Source of the DNA: an uncultured Eubacteriales bacterium
Lineage (GTDB): Bacteria; Bacillota; Clostridia; Oscillospirales; Acutalibacteraceae
Length of the DNA stretch: 64,000 nucleotides
Direction of reading: 5' to 3'
NCBI GenBank assembly: GCA_934729465.1
Contig: CAKVEP010000007.1
Span: 1 to 64,000 of the forward strand
A model generated the notes under the pieces. That model was not told where the DNA came from and made no database searches. It saw only the letters and a program-made list of their open reading frames with translations. Positions 6,778 to 14,866 of this stretch are shown in pieces (within the stretch, counting starts at the first letter, position 1; each line of letters starts with the position of its first letter). The position numbers and the translations under genes were made by a program.

Positions 6778-8643
6778 ATGACAACAATACAAGAACTAAA
6801 TAAAGCTGTAGAAGAAGCCAAGGAAGCTGTTTTAAAATTCGAAAAGGATAGAAAGAAATTTGATGAAACTATTAAGGACTATAAAGAATTACGAGATAAA
6901 AAATTTGATAAAGAAAAAAAGCAGGAATATGCTAGACTAAAAGAGAACATAAAAAATGTAGAAAAGGAAATAATGAAATATAAGGCTGAAAAAGAAGATA
7001 TAGAAAACTTGTATTTTCTTGATAAAATAGGGTTTCAACAATTATGTGAATTTTTTATGAAATCCAACCCTCAGGTAACTGATATTCCTAATTATAGTAG
7101 GACTGATAGAGGTAGAAACTATGGTTTTAGAGATTTATTACGTAATGCGAATAATGATGTAGGAAAGGCAAAAAAACGATTAAAGCCTTTGCAAGAAATT
7201 GCAAAAAAATATAATAGTAACTGGAAAATAATCACAGATGGATATGAAAAAATCACAGATAATATAAAACAAAAAAATAATGAAATATTGAATTTAAAAC
7301 AACAAAAGGATGACTTAAAAAAACAAACTAATCCATATCCAAGTGCGAGCTTTGGATATAAAATAGCACATAGTGAAAAGGTTGATTATAAGTTGTATTT
7401 AACTAAAATTGACTTATTTTATAAAAATATTAGATACAGTCCCTATTTAAGTGCGGAATCATTAGATTACTACAAATTAAAACTTCAAAAGATAAAAGCG
7501 AGGTTTGAGAGAGTAACACAATTTATGAATAATTATTCCGATCAATTGAATTATATAAAAACTGAATTTATTATGGACAGATGGAGAGCTGCTAAAGCAA
7601 ATAGACTGAAACAGATAGAACAAGAAGAAATGACTGCTTCATTAAAAGATAAGCAAGATTTAGCAGAAAAGCTTGGAATAAGTAAGTTTAGAGAATCAAT
7701 AACCCAACGAGATGTTATAAATAGCGCCGATAATGGCACCGGTAAAATAAAAACGTCTAACCTGACAACCCCAAATTCAGCATTTGATAAGGGCATATAC
7801 TGGCTAAAAACCCCTTTTAAACAGGTAAGAGTAGAAGTAGACAGAAATAGCAACATAATGATATATCCGAAGGCGAAGCGCGTTGCACCAACTTATGATG
7901 TAATTTCACTTAAATTAGATAGTATTTTTAAGAATAAAGATAATAAAGAGGTTATTCAAAAAGTTATAGACCCAATAATCAATTATTTAAAGCAAACTGT
8001 ACCAGTTCCGACTGAGGATTTAAAGAATCAGGCTTTATTAGACAAAATAAAACCGATGAAAGCAGTTAAAGATGAACGAGGGTTTTTGACAGACGAACAA
8101 AAGGAGGCAGCCGCAACTCTTTGTGGAATACTAATGTTATCAGAATCACATCAATTTAGAAATCCAACACTTGGTAAATTTGAAAGAAGCAGTATTAAAA
8201 GAGTTAAACAACTTGCTTTAAAAGGAATTAATAATCCATTTAGTGTGGTTTATGCGAATAAATCTGGAGAATACATAAATGCTCATGCAAAAGAGTCTGA
8301 TTCTGGGTTTGACAAAGCTAAAATTAATACAAAGTTTACTTATTATTCAGATGAACAAGCAGTGGGGGATGGTGGTCATAAGCAGACACGTCAGCTTTTA
8401 AGATGTAAGGAAATTGATGGGGACATAGCGGTTAATAAAGCTGATTTACCCGAATGGATACAGGACAAGGTTACTAATAGTGGGTCATATGTAAAGGTAA
8501 AAGATCTGGATAACACTAAAGAATATCCATTTTTTGAAGGAGACAGAAAGCAAACTATAAGAGAATTTGTAGAAAAGCAAATGAATAGAAACATGAGAGA
8601 CCAATACAAAAAGCTAAACAGAACTCCAAAGACAAGAAAGTAA
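6778..8643 (+). CDS. Large coiled-coil protein of unknown function, cargo gene
   Basis: 621 residues from ATG 6778 (AAGGAG eight bases before). Residues 5-75 and 130-190 are strongly charged heptad-like helices. The C-terminal 220 residues look globular: LTDEQKEAAATLCGILMLSESH, NPTLGKFERSSIKRVKQLAL and a His/Cys-containing stretch GGHKQTRQLLRCKE. No signal peptide, membrane segment or known phage structural motif. Base composition is more AT-rich than flanking phage genes, suggesting separate acquisition. Possible roles are an effector or a phage-defence protein; neither is shown. Confidence 0.7.
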   Translation: MTTIQELNKAVEEAKEAVLKFEKDRKKFDETIKDYKELRDKKFDKEKKQEYARLKENIKNVEKEIMKYKAEKEDIENLYFLDKIGFQQLCEFFMKSNPQVTDIPNYSRTDRGRNYGFRDLLRNANNDVGKAKKRLKPLQEIAKKYNSNWKIITDGYEKITDNIKQKNNEILNLKQQKDDLKKQTNPYPSASFGYKIAHSEKVDYKLYLTKIDLFYKNIRYSPYLSAESLDYYKLKLQKIKARFERVTQFMNNYSDQLNYIKTEFIMDRWRAAKANRLKQIEQEEMTASLKDKQDLAEKLGISKFRESITQRDVINSADNGTGKIKTSNLTTPNSAFDKGIYWLKTPFKQVRVEVDRNSNIMIYPKAKRVAPTYDVISLKLDSIFKNKDNKEVIQKVIDPIINYLKQTVPVPTEDLKNQALLDKIKPMKAVKDERGFLTDEQKEAAATLCGILMLSESHQFRNPTLGKFERSSIKRVKQLALKGINNPFSVVYANKSGEYINAHAKESDSGFDKAKINTKFTYYSDEQAVGDGGHKQTRQLLRCKEIDGDIAVNKADLPEWIQDKVTNSGSYVKVKDLDNTKEYPFFEGDRKQTIREFVEKQMNRNMRDQYKKLNRTPKTRK

Positions 8644-8742
8644 AATATGTCCCGCTATGTCCAGGTTTTAGTGATATAATTATATTGTGGGATATAGAAC
8701 CCACGTCCTCCCGTAAAATTATTTTTAAATGAAGGCATAATA

Positions 8743-8766
8743 AAAGGGCTGTTTAACGCCCTTTTT
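8743..8766 (+). terminator. Terminator after the cargo gene
   Basis: AAAGGGC pairs with GCCCTTT around an eight-base loop and is followed by T residues. It isolates the cargo gene from the packaging genes. Confidence 0.8.
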
Positions 8767-8769
8767 GTT

Positions 8770-9198
8770 GTGCTTATTTATTTTAAAGGAAGTGAGGTTA
8801 TAAAGAAATCATGTAAATACTGCGGCGGAATTCATGAAGAGAATTATAAATGCAGTAAAAGACCCGTGCAAAAGAAGCGGATAGACGAGAGCGTGTACTT
8901 TAGAAACAGCCAAAGCTGGCAGAATAAGCGGAAAAAAATAAGAGAACGAGATAATTATTTGTGTCAAGTATGTATCAGAAATTTATATAACACGGAAAGG
9001 AAATATAACTATGAGAATTTACAAGTGCACCACGCGATACCCTTAAACGCAAATAAAACTCTAAAGCTAGATGATAGCAATTTAATAACCTTGTGCGAGT
9101 ATCACCATTATTTGTGCGACCATGGGGCTATGCCCTATGACGAGGTTAAAAAAATTATTGACGAACAAGAAAATAAAAAGGAGACGAAAATATGTTAG
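8770..9198 (+). CDS. HNH endonuclease, packaging-associated
   Basis: Up to 142 residues. The N-terminus has a zinc-binding CKYCGG. The HNH fold follows with RERDNYLCQVC, LQVHHAIPLN and NLITLCEYHHYLCDHG. Phages with cos ends and an HK97-type terminase usually encode such a nuclease beside the terminase, where it assists DNA cleavage. The start is uncertain. GTG 8770 is the only standard codon before the zinc motif but abuts the terminator, while AAAGGAAGTGAGG at about 8786-8798 would suit a nonstandard start near 8800. Confidence 0.85.
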   Translation: MLIYFKGSEVIKKSCKYCGGIHEENYKCSKRPVQKKRIDESVYFRNSQSWQNKRKKIRERDNYLCQVCIRNLYNTERKYNYENLQVHHAIPLNANKTLKLDDSNLITLCEYHHYLCDHGAMPYDEVKKIIDEQENKKETKIC

Positions 9199-9368
9199 TT
9201 AAAAGCATAGTTTTAAAAGACAATACATTATATAAAAATTTGGACATAAGAGAATATAAATGCATTGAAGAATTTTTAGAGGTTAAGTTTTTGGAGAATA
9301 ACGCCGACTTTAAAAAGGGAGACGTAGTTTTACTTAATAAAAGAATTGTGTACAGGATTTATCCGTAA
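9192..9368 (+). CDS. Small phage protein of unknown function
   Basis: 58 residues starting inside the last codons of the HNH gene. The sequence is beta-rich with KGDVVLLNKRIVYRIYP at the end, like a small barrel. No family recognised. The seven-base overlap supports coupled translation. The GC-richer stretch 9369-9484 that follows holds no gene. Confidence 0.55.
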   Translation: MLVKSIVLKDNTLYKNLDIREYKCIEEFLEVKFLENNADFKKGDVVLLNKRIVYRIYP

Positions 9369-9484
9369 GAATTAAGCCCCCCTACTTGCAAAGTGTTTGT
9401 GCAAAAGGTACAAAAACACCATACGTCCCACCTCAATTTACGGCGAGGGCGCAAAACGTGATTTTTTGGAAAGGAGGAAAGAAA

Positions 9485-10069
9485 ATGAAAATAGAAAAAA
9501 TTAAGATTGGAGAAATAAAGCCATACGAAAACAACGCAAAGCTCCACCCTGCCGAACAAGTGGAGCAGATAAAAAAATCAATACTGGAGTTTGGAAACAA
9601 CGACCCGATAGCGATAGATGAAAACAACGTAATAATCGAAGGACACGGGCGTTATTTGGCATTAAAAGAGTTGGGATATAAGGAAATCGAAGTTATAAGG
9701 CTCAATCATTTAACGGAGGAACAGAAGCGGGCGTATGCAATAATTCATAATAAATTAACCATGGACACAGGCTTTAATTTTAATATTTTAGGCGCGGAAC
9801 TAACCTATATAAACGAGATAAATATGAGTGATTTTGGCTTTGAAGATGAAGAAATAAACGAAGAAGATTTTGAAACCAATTTTAATTTAGAAATACGAGA
9901 AAACTTAGATACGCGCTTTATGACATTATCGTTGCATAAAAATCAATTTGACTTCATAAAAGAATGTTTAGAGCAAGTAAAAGACACTAAAATAATGAAG
10001 TTTGACGGAGCAAGTGAAAGTGGCAATTTGCTATATGAAATAGTAAAACAGTATTTAGAAGCAAGGTAA
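9485..10069 (+). CDS. ParB/Srx-fold nuclease-like protein, copy 1
   Basis: 194 residues from ATG 9485 with AAAGGAGG upstream. The N-terminal 90 residues are a ParB N-domain: IKPYENNAKLHP, IKKSILEFGNNDPI and the motif IIEGHGRYLALKELG. An acidic linker and a helical C-terminus follow. Phage ParB-like proteins of this kind often stand next to DNA-modification genes, as here with a Mom-like gene. The next gene is a paralogue with nearly identical first 30 codons. Confidence 0.8.
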   Translation: MKIEKIKIGEIKPYENNAKLHPAEQVEQIKKSILEFGNNDPIAIDENNVIIEGHGRYLALKELGYKEIEVIRLNHLTEEQKRAYAIIHNKLTMDTGFNFNILGAELTYINEINMSDFGFEDEEINEEDFETNFNLEIRENLDTRFMTLSLHKNQFDFIKECLEQVKDTKIMKFDGASESGNLLYEIVKQYLEAR

Positions 10070-10080
10070 AAGGTGAAATT

Positions 10081-10653
10081 ATGAAGATACAGAAAATCAA
10101 AATTGAAGTTATAAGACCTTATGAAAACAACGCAAAGCTCCACCCGACCGAACAGGTGGAGCAGATAAAAAAATCAATAAAAGAGTTTGGCAATAACGAC
10201 CCGATAGCGATAGATGAAAGAGGCGTAATAATCGAGGGACACGGGCGCTACCAAGCATTAAAAGGCTTAGGATACAAAGAAGCTGAGGTTATAAGGCTTA
10301 AACATTTAAGCGAGGAACAAAAGCAAGCGTATATATTAATTCACAACAAATTAACTATGAATACAAGTTTTGACCTTGATGTTTTAAGCGAAGAATTAAA
10401 GAAAATAAAATCAATAGATTTAGGCTGTTTTAATTTTGATAGTGAAATATCAGAAGATAACGAAGAAACAGAGGCAGAACAGGATTTCAAGCAAATGAGC
10501 TTTATGTTTAACATAGAGCAGTACAAAATAATTGAAAAAGTAATTAAGGATACACAAGAATTAACTTTTGATATGTTTGGAAATAGAAATAAAAACGGAA
10601 ATAGAATTTATGAGGTTGTGAGACGTTGGGCAGAGCAAAAGAAATTAAGTTAA
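10081..10653 (+). CDS. ParB/Srx-fold nuclease-like protein, copy 2
   Basis: 190 residues, paralogous to the gene just upstream and likely a tandem duplication. It shares ENNAKLHPTEQVEQIKKS, NNDPIAIDE and IIEGHGRYQALKGLG. The C-terminal halves differ, so the copies may recognise different partners. The Mom-like gene begins 28 bases before its stop, so expression is probably coupled. Confidence 0.8.
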   Translation: MKIQKIKIEVIRPYENNAKLHPTEQVEQIKKSIKEFGNNDPIAIDERGVIIEGHGRYQALKGLGYKEAEVIRLKHLSEEQKQAYILIHNKLTMNTSFDLDVLSEELKKIKSIDLGCFNFDSEISEDNEETEAEQDFKQMSFMFNIEQYKIIEKVIKDTQELTFDMFGNRNKNGNRIYEVVRRWAEQKKLS

Positions 10654-11348
10654 AAGTAATACCGAGCCAAATAGCGGTACCGTTCGTAAAAAAACACCAT
10701 TACAGCGGGAAAGTTGTCACTAACAGTAATCTTCACTTTGGAGCATTTTTAGACGGAAAACTTCACGGAGTAATGAGCTTTGGCTCGTCAACGGATAAGT
10801 CTAAACTAATAACACTTGTTGAAGATACAAAATGGAATGAATTTATGGAATTAAACCGCATGGCTTTTGATGATTATCTACCAAGAAACAGCGAAAGCAG
10901 GTGCATATCACAAGCGATAAAATTAATAAAGCGAAACGCTCCCAATATTAAATGGATAATAAGTTTTGCGGACGGTTGCAGCTGCGGGGACGGAACTATT
11001 TACAGAGCAAGTAATTTTGTGCTTACGGGAATAAGGAAAAATGGGGGTATTTGCCAGCTCCCAAGCGGTGAGAAGATACACAAATTGACCTTACACACAG
11101 TACCCAATAAAAAGCGTGCGGAACTCGGAGGAAAAAGTTTTTATGAAGTGACGGGCGGAGTGTACAGTTTCAAAAAATATCTTGAATATTCAGGAGCAAA
11201 GCTACTTGACGGATATCAATTAAGATATATCTATTTTATAGACAAGTCATACAAAGATAAACTAACTGTACCGATACTGCCATTTAGTGAAATAGACAAG
11301 TTAAACGCGAGAATGTACAAGGGGAAAAAATTAGATGTGCGAGTATAG
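10626..11348 (+). CDS. Mom-like DNA adenine modification protein
   Basis: About 240 residues from TTG 10626. It has the acyltransferase-like pattern of phage Mu Mom: PFVKKHHYSGK, LHFGAFLDGKLHGVMSFG, ELNRMAFDDYLPRNSESR, then ISFADG..CGDGTIYRAS. Mom converts adenines in phage DNA to N6-(carbamoylmethyl)adenine and so blocks host restriction. The two ParB-like proteins just upstream may target or assist it. Start is uncertain because it lies inside the previous gene. Family assignment is firm; the exact base product here is inferred. Confidence 0.85.
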   Translation: MGRAKEIKLKVIPSQIAVPFVKKHHYSGKVVTNSNLHFGAFLDGKLHGVMSFGSSTDKSKLITLVEDTKWNEFMELNRMAFDDYLPRNSESRCISQAIKLIKRNAPNIKWIISFADGCSCGDGTIYRASNFVLTGIRKNGGICQLPSGEKIHKLTLHTVPNKKRAELGGKSFYEVTGGVYSFKKYLEYSGAKLLDGYQLRYIYFIDKSYKDKLTVPILPFSEIDKLNARMYKGKKLDVRV

Positions 11349-11499
11349 TTTAAAGAGTAAAACGGCACGCTTCCAGCGTACAAAAAGAGGTGCAATTCCT
11401 ACTTGCTCGCTCCAGCGGGGAATCCTCGCCGATAATTTGCGAATACAGAAATAATAAATAAGAAATATTGCGCCCGTGCTTATAGAAAGGAGGAACGAG

Positions 11500-11856
11500 A
11501 TGTCAAAGATAGATTTAAACGAACAGGCGAAAGAGATTTTGAGAATAGCCGAAAGGCACGGAGTAGAAAGTAATTTTTTCTTTTTAACCACCTTTAAGCG
11601 ATACCAAGTGCAAATCGGAATTTTGAACGATTTAGAACAGACGATAAAAGAGGCGGGGATTTTAGTTACAAAGGAGTATGTCAAAGGCAGGAAAAATGTA
11701 TATTCTCACCCAGCAATACAAGATTATAACCGCACGACCGACAGCGCAAATAAAACGGTTGTAACGCTTATGAAGATAATCACAGTTTTAAGGGACAGAA
11801 AAGAAAACGACGAACCCGACCCATTACTTGAAATTCTGAGCGGCAGAAAAATATAA
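11500..11856 (+). CDS. terS: Terminase small subunit, P27 family
   Basis: 118 residues from ATG 11500 (GAAAGGAGG upstream). The order fits P27-type small terminases: a helical N-terminus, a central FKRYQVQIGILNDLEQTIKEAG, and the conserved YSHPAIQDYNRTTDSANKTV. It recognises the packaging site and recruits the large subunit encoded 25 bases downstream. The GC-richer stretch 11349-11499 before it holds no gene and is a candidate packaging or cos region. Confidence 0.88.
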   Translation: MSKIDLNEQAKEILRIAERHGVESNFFFLTTFKRYQVQIGILNDLEQTIKEAGILVTKEYVKGRKNVYSHPAIQDYNRTTDSANKTVVTLMKIITVLRDRKENDEPDPLLEILSGRKI

Positions 11857-11881
11857 AAGTAAGGAGGTGAAAAAAGTGTAA

Positions 11882-13561
11882 ATGATAAAGGAACATAAAA
11901 GTTATAAATACGCACAAGGTGTGGTAAATGGCGAAGTTTCAGCGCCAAAATATGTTATAAAACAGTGCAGAGATTTTATAGAAATCTGCGACGGAAAATC
12001 AAAGAAATATTTTATTGATGAGGAAAAATTAAGTAAAATTGATAACATTTTAAAGCTACTAATTATGCCGCGAGGGCTTAAAACGGGCGAAAATATTTAT
12101 AACTGTTCATGTGGGTATCAATGGTTAATTTATGCGGCTTTGTGCGTAGTTTACAGAGAAAATCCAGACAAACGCCGATATGAAACAATAATACTTGAAG
12201 TAGGACGAAAAAACTTTAAAACCTTTACGGTTGCCACGATTTTCGTCTTGCTTTTTTTATTAGAGCCAAAATTCAGTAAATTTTATAGTGTTGCGCCAGA
12301 CGGAGCGCTTTCAAGGGAAGTCAAGACGGCAATCGAAGAAATTTTAAAATCAAGCCCTACAATTTATTATTATAATTCCCTCCCTCGTTTTAAGATTTTA
12401 AGGGACTATATAGGATTTAACTTAACTGAGAGCAGATATATACCACTAAATTACAGCAATTCCCGAATGGACGGAAAATTACCAAACGTCTTTTTAGCGG
12501 ACGAAGTAGGCGCGCTTCCCAATTCTTACGCAATCGAAGCCATGAGGTCGGGGCAGCTTAACATTTTAAATAAGTTAGGTTGTATTATTTCCACGAAGTA
12601 CCCGACAGCAAATAATCCTCTTGAAGATGAAGTAAATTATGCGAAAAAAGTTTTAGACAGCGTACAAAAAGACGAGACCATATTTTCCCTTTTATACGAG
12701 CCAGATAATACGGAGGACTGGACAAATGACGATACAATTTTAAAACATGCAAACCCCGTAGCTTTGGAGATACCCGAAATATGGGAAGATTTATTAAAAA
12801 AGCGAGCAAGGGCAATAACGGTCGAAAGCGCGAGAGAAAATTTTCTGACGAAGCATTGTAATATTATTTATCAAGGCGCAGGAACAGAGAGTTTTATTGA
12901 TATAAAAGATTTGCAGAATTGCAGAGTAAATAATATTGATTGGAAAGGTCGTGAAGTCTATGTGGGCGTTGACTTATCTATGACAAACGATAATACAGCC
13001 GTTGCAATTTGCACGGAGCAAGACGGAAAAATTTTAGCCGACGTGATGTGTTTTATTCCAGAGGGAAGAATCAACGAAAAGAACAAAATGGAGCGGTTAA
13101 ACTACCGCCAGTTTATAAATGCGGGGAAATGTATATCTTGTGGGAATAAAACCATTGATTATGGCGTGGTTGAAGATTTTGTATTTAAAATTGAAGAAAG
13201 ATATGGTGTAACAGTTAAAGCGATAGGTTTTGACCGATACAACGCCCTATCTTCGGCGCAAAAGTGGAACAAAAAATATAATACGATTGAAATCCGCCAA
13301 CATAGCGACACGCTACACCCACCGACGAAGCTACTTTATGAAAAAATAAGCAATCACGAGTTTGAATACGAGAAAAACACATTACTGGAAATAAACTTTG
13401 AAAACGCAAGATGTACCTATGATACAAATATGAACAGATACGTCACAAAGAAAAAATCCTGCGGCAAAGTAGATATGGTAATCGCGCTAATTAACGCGGT
13501 TTATCTCTTGCAGCAGGACGTTATTTTTTCCGACAATTCGTGGGTTGTTCAGGTAATTTAA
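11882..13561 (+). CDS. terL: Terminase large subunit
   Basis: 559 residues. The ATPase half has a Walker A-like GRKNFKT at 108-114 and Walker B VFLADE at about 203-208. The nuclease half starts with VYVGVDLSMTNDNTA near residue 358 and ends with KVDMVIALINAVYLL, giving the spaced acidic residues of an RNase H fold. It drives DNA into proheads and cuts it. Its last four bases overlap the end of a gene on the opposite strand. Confidence 0.92.
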   Translation: MIKEHKSYKYAQGVVNGEVSAPKYVIKQCRDFIEICDGKSKKYFIDEEKLSKIDNILKLLIMPRGLKTGENIYNCSCGYQWLIYAALCVVYRENPDKRRYETIILEVGRKNFKTFTVATIFVLLFLLEPKFSKFYSVAPDGALSREVKTAIEEILKSSPTIYYYNSLPRFKILRDYIGFNLTESRYIPLNYSNSRMDGKLPNVFLADEVGALPNSYAIEAMRSGQLNILNKLGCIISTKYPTANNPLEDEVNYAKKVLDSVQKDETIFSLLYEPDNTEDWTNDDTILKHANPVALEIPEIWEDLLKKRARAITVESARENFLTKHCNIIYQGAGTESFIDIKDLQNCRVNNIDWKGREVYVGVDLSMTNDNTAVAICTEQDGKILADVMCFIPEGRINEKNKMERLNYRQFINAGKCISCGNKTIDYGVVEDFVFKIEERYGVTVKAIGFDRYNALSSAQKWNKKYNTIEIRQHSDTLHPPTKLLYEKISNHEFEYEKNTLLEINFENARCTYDTNMNRYVTKKKSCGKVDMVIALINAVYLLQQDVIFSDNSWVVQVI

Positions 13562-13734
13562 TTTTCATCAGGTAATTCAATTTTGCCATGCTCTTTTTCA
13601 AATTCATTTACAAAATTTCTTATAAAATTAAGAATTTGTCCATTAGCAGACCTGTCTTCATATTTGCAGGCATATCTAAATTTTTTAAGTAAATCATCTT
13701 CTATTCTTACAGAAAGATGTCTAATATCATTCAT
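13558..13734 (-). CDS. Arc-type ribbon-helix-helix regulator
   Basis: 58 residues on the minus strand, start at 13734 with TGGAGGT eight bases before. IRHLSVRIEDDLLKKFRYACK is the ribbon and first helix, and SANGQILNFIRNFVNE the second helix of an Arc/MetJ fold. It runs against the packaging operon and its stop overlaps terL. The operator-like repeats at 13751-13829 lie between it and the divergent SLOG gene, so it probably represses both itself and that gene. Confidence 0.8.
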   Translation of the reverse strand: MNDIRHLSVRIEDDLLKKFRYACKYEDRSANGQILNFIRNFVNEFEKEHGKIELPDEN

Positions 13735-13750
13735 AATACACCTCCAAAAA

Positions 13751-13829
13751 GAACTTTATATAGGTTCATTTTATCCATAAAAAATGATATAATGTGCTCA
13801 AGAACCCATATTGAACCTTATACAGGTTC
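13751..13829. promoter_or_regulatory. Divergent promoter with GAACC/GGTTC operator repeats
   Basis: Two 17-bp inverted repeats, at 13751-13767 (GAACT...GGTTC) and 13813-13829 (GAACC...GGTTC), plus an extra GAACC at 13802. Between them lies TATAAT at 13788-13793 with a weak TTCATT 17 bases upstream. The layout fits control of the rightward SLOG gene and leftward autoregulation by the adjacent ribbon-helix-helix protein. Confidence 0.65.
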
Positions 13830-13851
13830 TAAATTTTAAGAGGTGAAGAAT

Positions 13852-14187
13852 ATGAAAGTAGCAATAATAGGTTCAAGGAGTTTAACAAACGTAGAAATAT
13901 CAAAATTCATCCCAAAAGATACAACGGAGGTAATCTCTGGTGGAGCGAAAGGTATCGACACCTTAGCGGAAGAATGGGCGGATAAAAACGGTATACCGAA
14001 AACGATTATCAAGCCAGAGTATGAGAAATATAAACGTGGCGCACCGTTAAAAAGAAATGAAAAAATCGTTGAAAGTGCAGACATAATAATTGCCCTCTGG
14101 GACGGAAAATCCAGAGGGACGAAATTTACGATAGATTATGCAAAAAAACTAAACAAGGAAGTGAAAATTTACATTGCAGACAAATAG
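13852..14187 (+). CDS. SLOG-family (DprA/YpsA-like) nucleotide-binding protein
   Basis: 111 residues from ATG 13852 with AGAGGTG upstream. It is a minimal Rossmann-like domain: MKVAIIGSRSL, VISGGAKGIDTLAEEWA and IIALWDGKSRGT. SLOG domains bind nucleotide ligands and occur in conflict-related genes and in DprA. Here it is a single-domain protein beside an Arc-type regulator and a toxin-antitoxin pair, between terminase and portal, so it belongs to an inserted accessory island. Confidence 0.75.
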   Translation: MKVAIIGSRSLTNVEISKFIPKDTTEVISGGAKGIDTLAEEWADKNGIPKTIIKPEYEKYKRGAPLKRNEKIVESADIIIALWDGKSRGTKFTIDYAKKLNKEVKIYIADK

Positions 14188-14199
14188 TGTAAATATGTA

Positions 14200-14228
14200 T
14201 TGATTTTGTGTAAATAATGTGATACAAT
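14200..14228 (+). promoter_or_regulatory. Promoter of the RelB/YafQ-type module
   Basis: TTGATT at 14200-14205, a 17-base spacer and TACAAT at 14223-14228, 33 bases before the antitoxin start. Confidence 0.65.
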
Positions 14229-14260
14229 ATGAATATACTAATACTGAGGAGGTAATTAAA

Positions 14261-14530
14261 ATGGCAAAAACAGAAACCTTACACATGAGAATTGACGCAG
14301 ATTTAAAGAGTAATGCAGAGTATCTTTTAAACCAATTGGGGATGTCTACAACCGAAGCTGTTAGTATATTTTTAAGACAGGTTATTTTAAACAGAGGACT
14401 TCCCTTTGATGTAAAACTGCCAAAGTATAACGAAGAAACCGAAGAGGCTATGAGAGAAGCAAGAAAAATCAGTAAAAATGGAAAAGGGTTTAATGATATA
14501 GATTCTCTTTTTGAGGAGCTTGACAAATAA
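14261..14530 (+). CDS. RelB/DinJ-family antitoxin
   Basis: 89 residues from ATG 14261 with GAGGAGG upstream. The N-terminus ETLHMRIDADLKSNAEYLLNQLG and MSTTEAVSIFLRQV is a ribbon-helix-helix like DinJ. The acidic C-terminal tail would wrap the toxin. It should bind its own promoter and neutralise the protein encoded immediately downstream; stop and start overlap by one base. Confidence 0.88.
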   Translation: MAKTETLHMRIDADLKSNAEYLLNQLGMSTTEAVSIFLRQVILNRGLPFDVKLPKYNEETEEAMREARKISKNGKGFNDIDSLFEELDK

Positions 14531-14802
14531 TGCTGGAAATTAAATTTACGTCTAAATTTAAAAAAGACTATAAATTAATAAAAAAGCGTGGTATGAATAT
14601 TAATCTTTTAAAAGAAATAGTCAATAAATTAGCAAATAATATTCCTTTGGAGGAAAAGTACAAAGACCACGAACTAATGGGGAATTACAAAGGATTTAGA
14701 GAGTGTCACATACAACCCGATTGGTTACTTATTTATCTTATTGAAGATAATAAATTAACATTAACTCTTTCCAGAACAGGGACGCATTCAGATTTATTTT
14801 AA
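14530..14802 (+). CDS. YafQ-family mRNA interferase toxin
   Basis: 90 residues, RelE-superfamily fold. The YafQ catalytic pattern is present: KDHELMGNYKGFRECHIQPDWLLIY followed by LTLSRTGTHSDLF, with the His, Asp and terminal His-Phe positions in place, so it looks active. It would cut mRNA on the ribosome when the antitoxin is lost. The pair sits between packaging and head genes of a decayed prophage. Confidence 0.88.
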   Translation: MLEIKFTSKFKKDYKLIKKRGMNINLLKEIVNKLANNIPLEEKYKDHELMGNYKGFRECHIQPDWLLIYLIEDNKLTLTLSRTGTHSDLF

Positions 14803-14816
14803 AAAATTTAAAGATT

Positions 14817-14846
14817 AGCTATGTACAATTATGTGCATGGCTTTTT
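14817..14846 (+). terminator. Terminator after the YafQ-type toxin
   Basis: AGCTATG pairs with CATGGCT around a 12-base loop and is followed by five T. Confidence 0.65.
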
Positions 14847-14866
14847 CTTTTTAGAGGAGTGAAAAA

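Noticed and set aside
9386..9484. N-terminal extension of the first ParB-like protein
   Set aside because: The strong AAAGGAGG directly before ATG 9485 and the paralogue's start at the equivalent residue show the true start.
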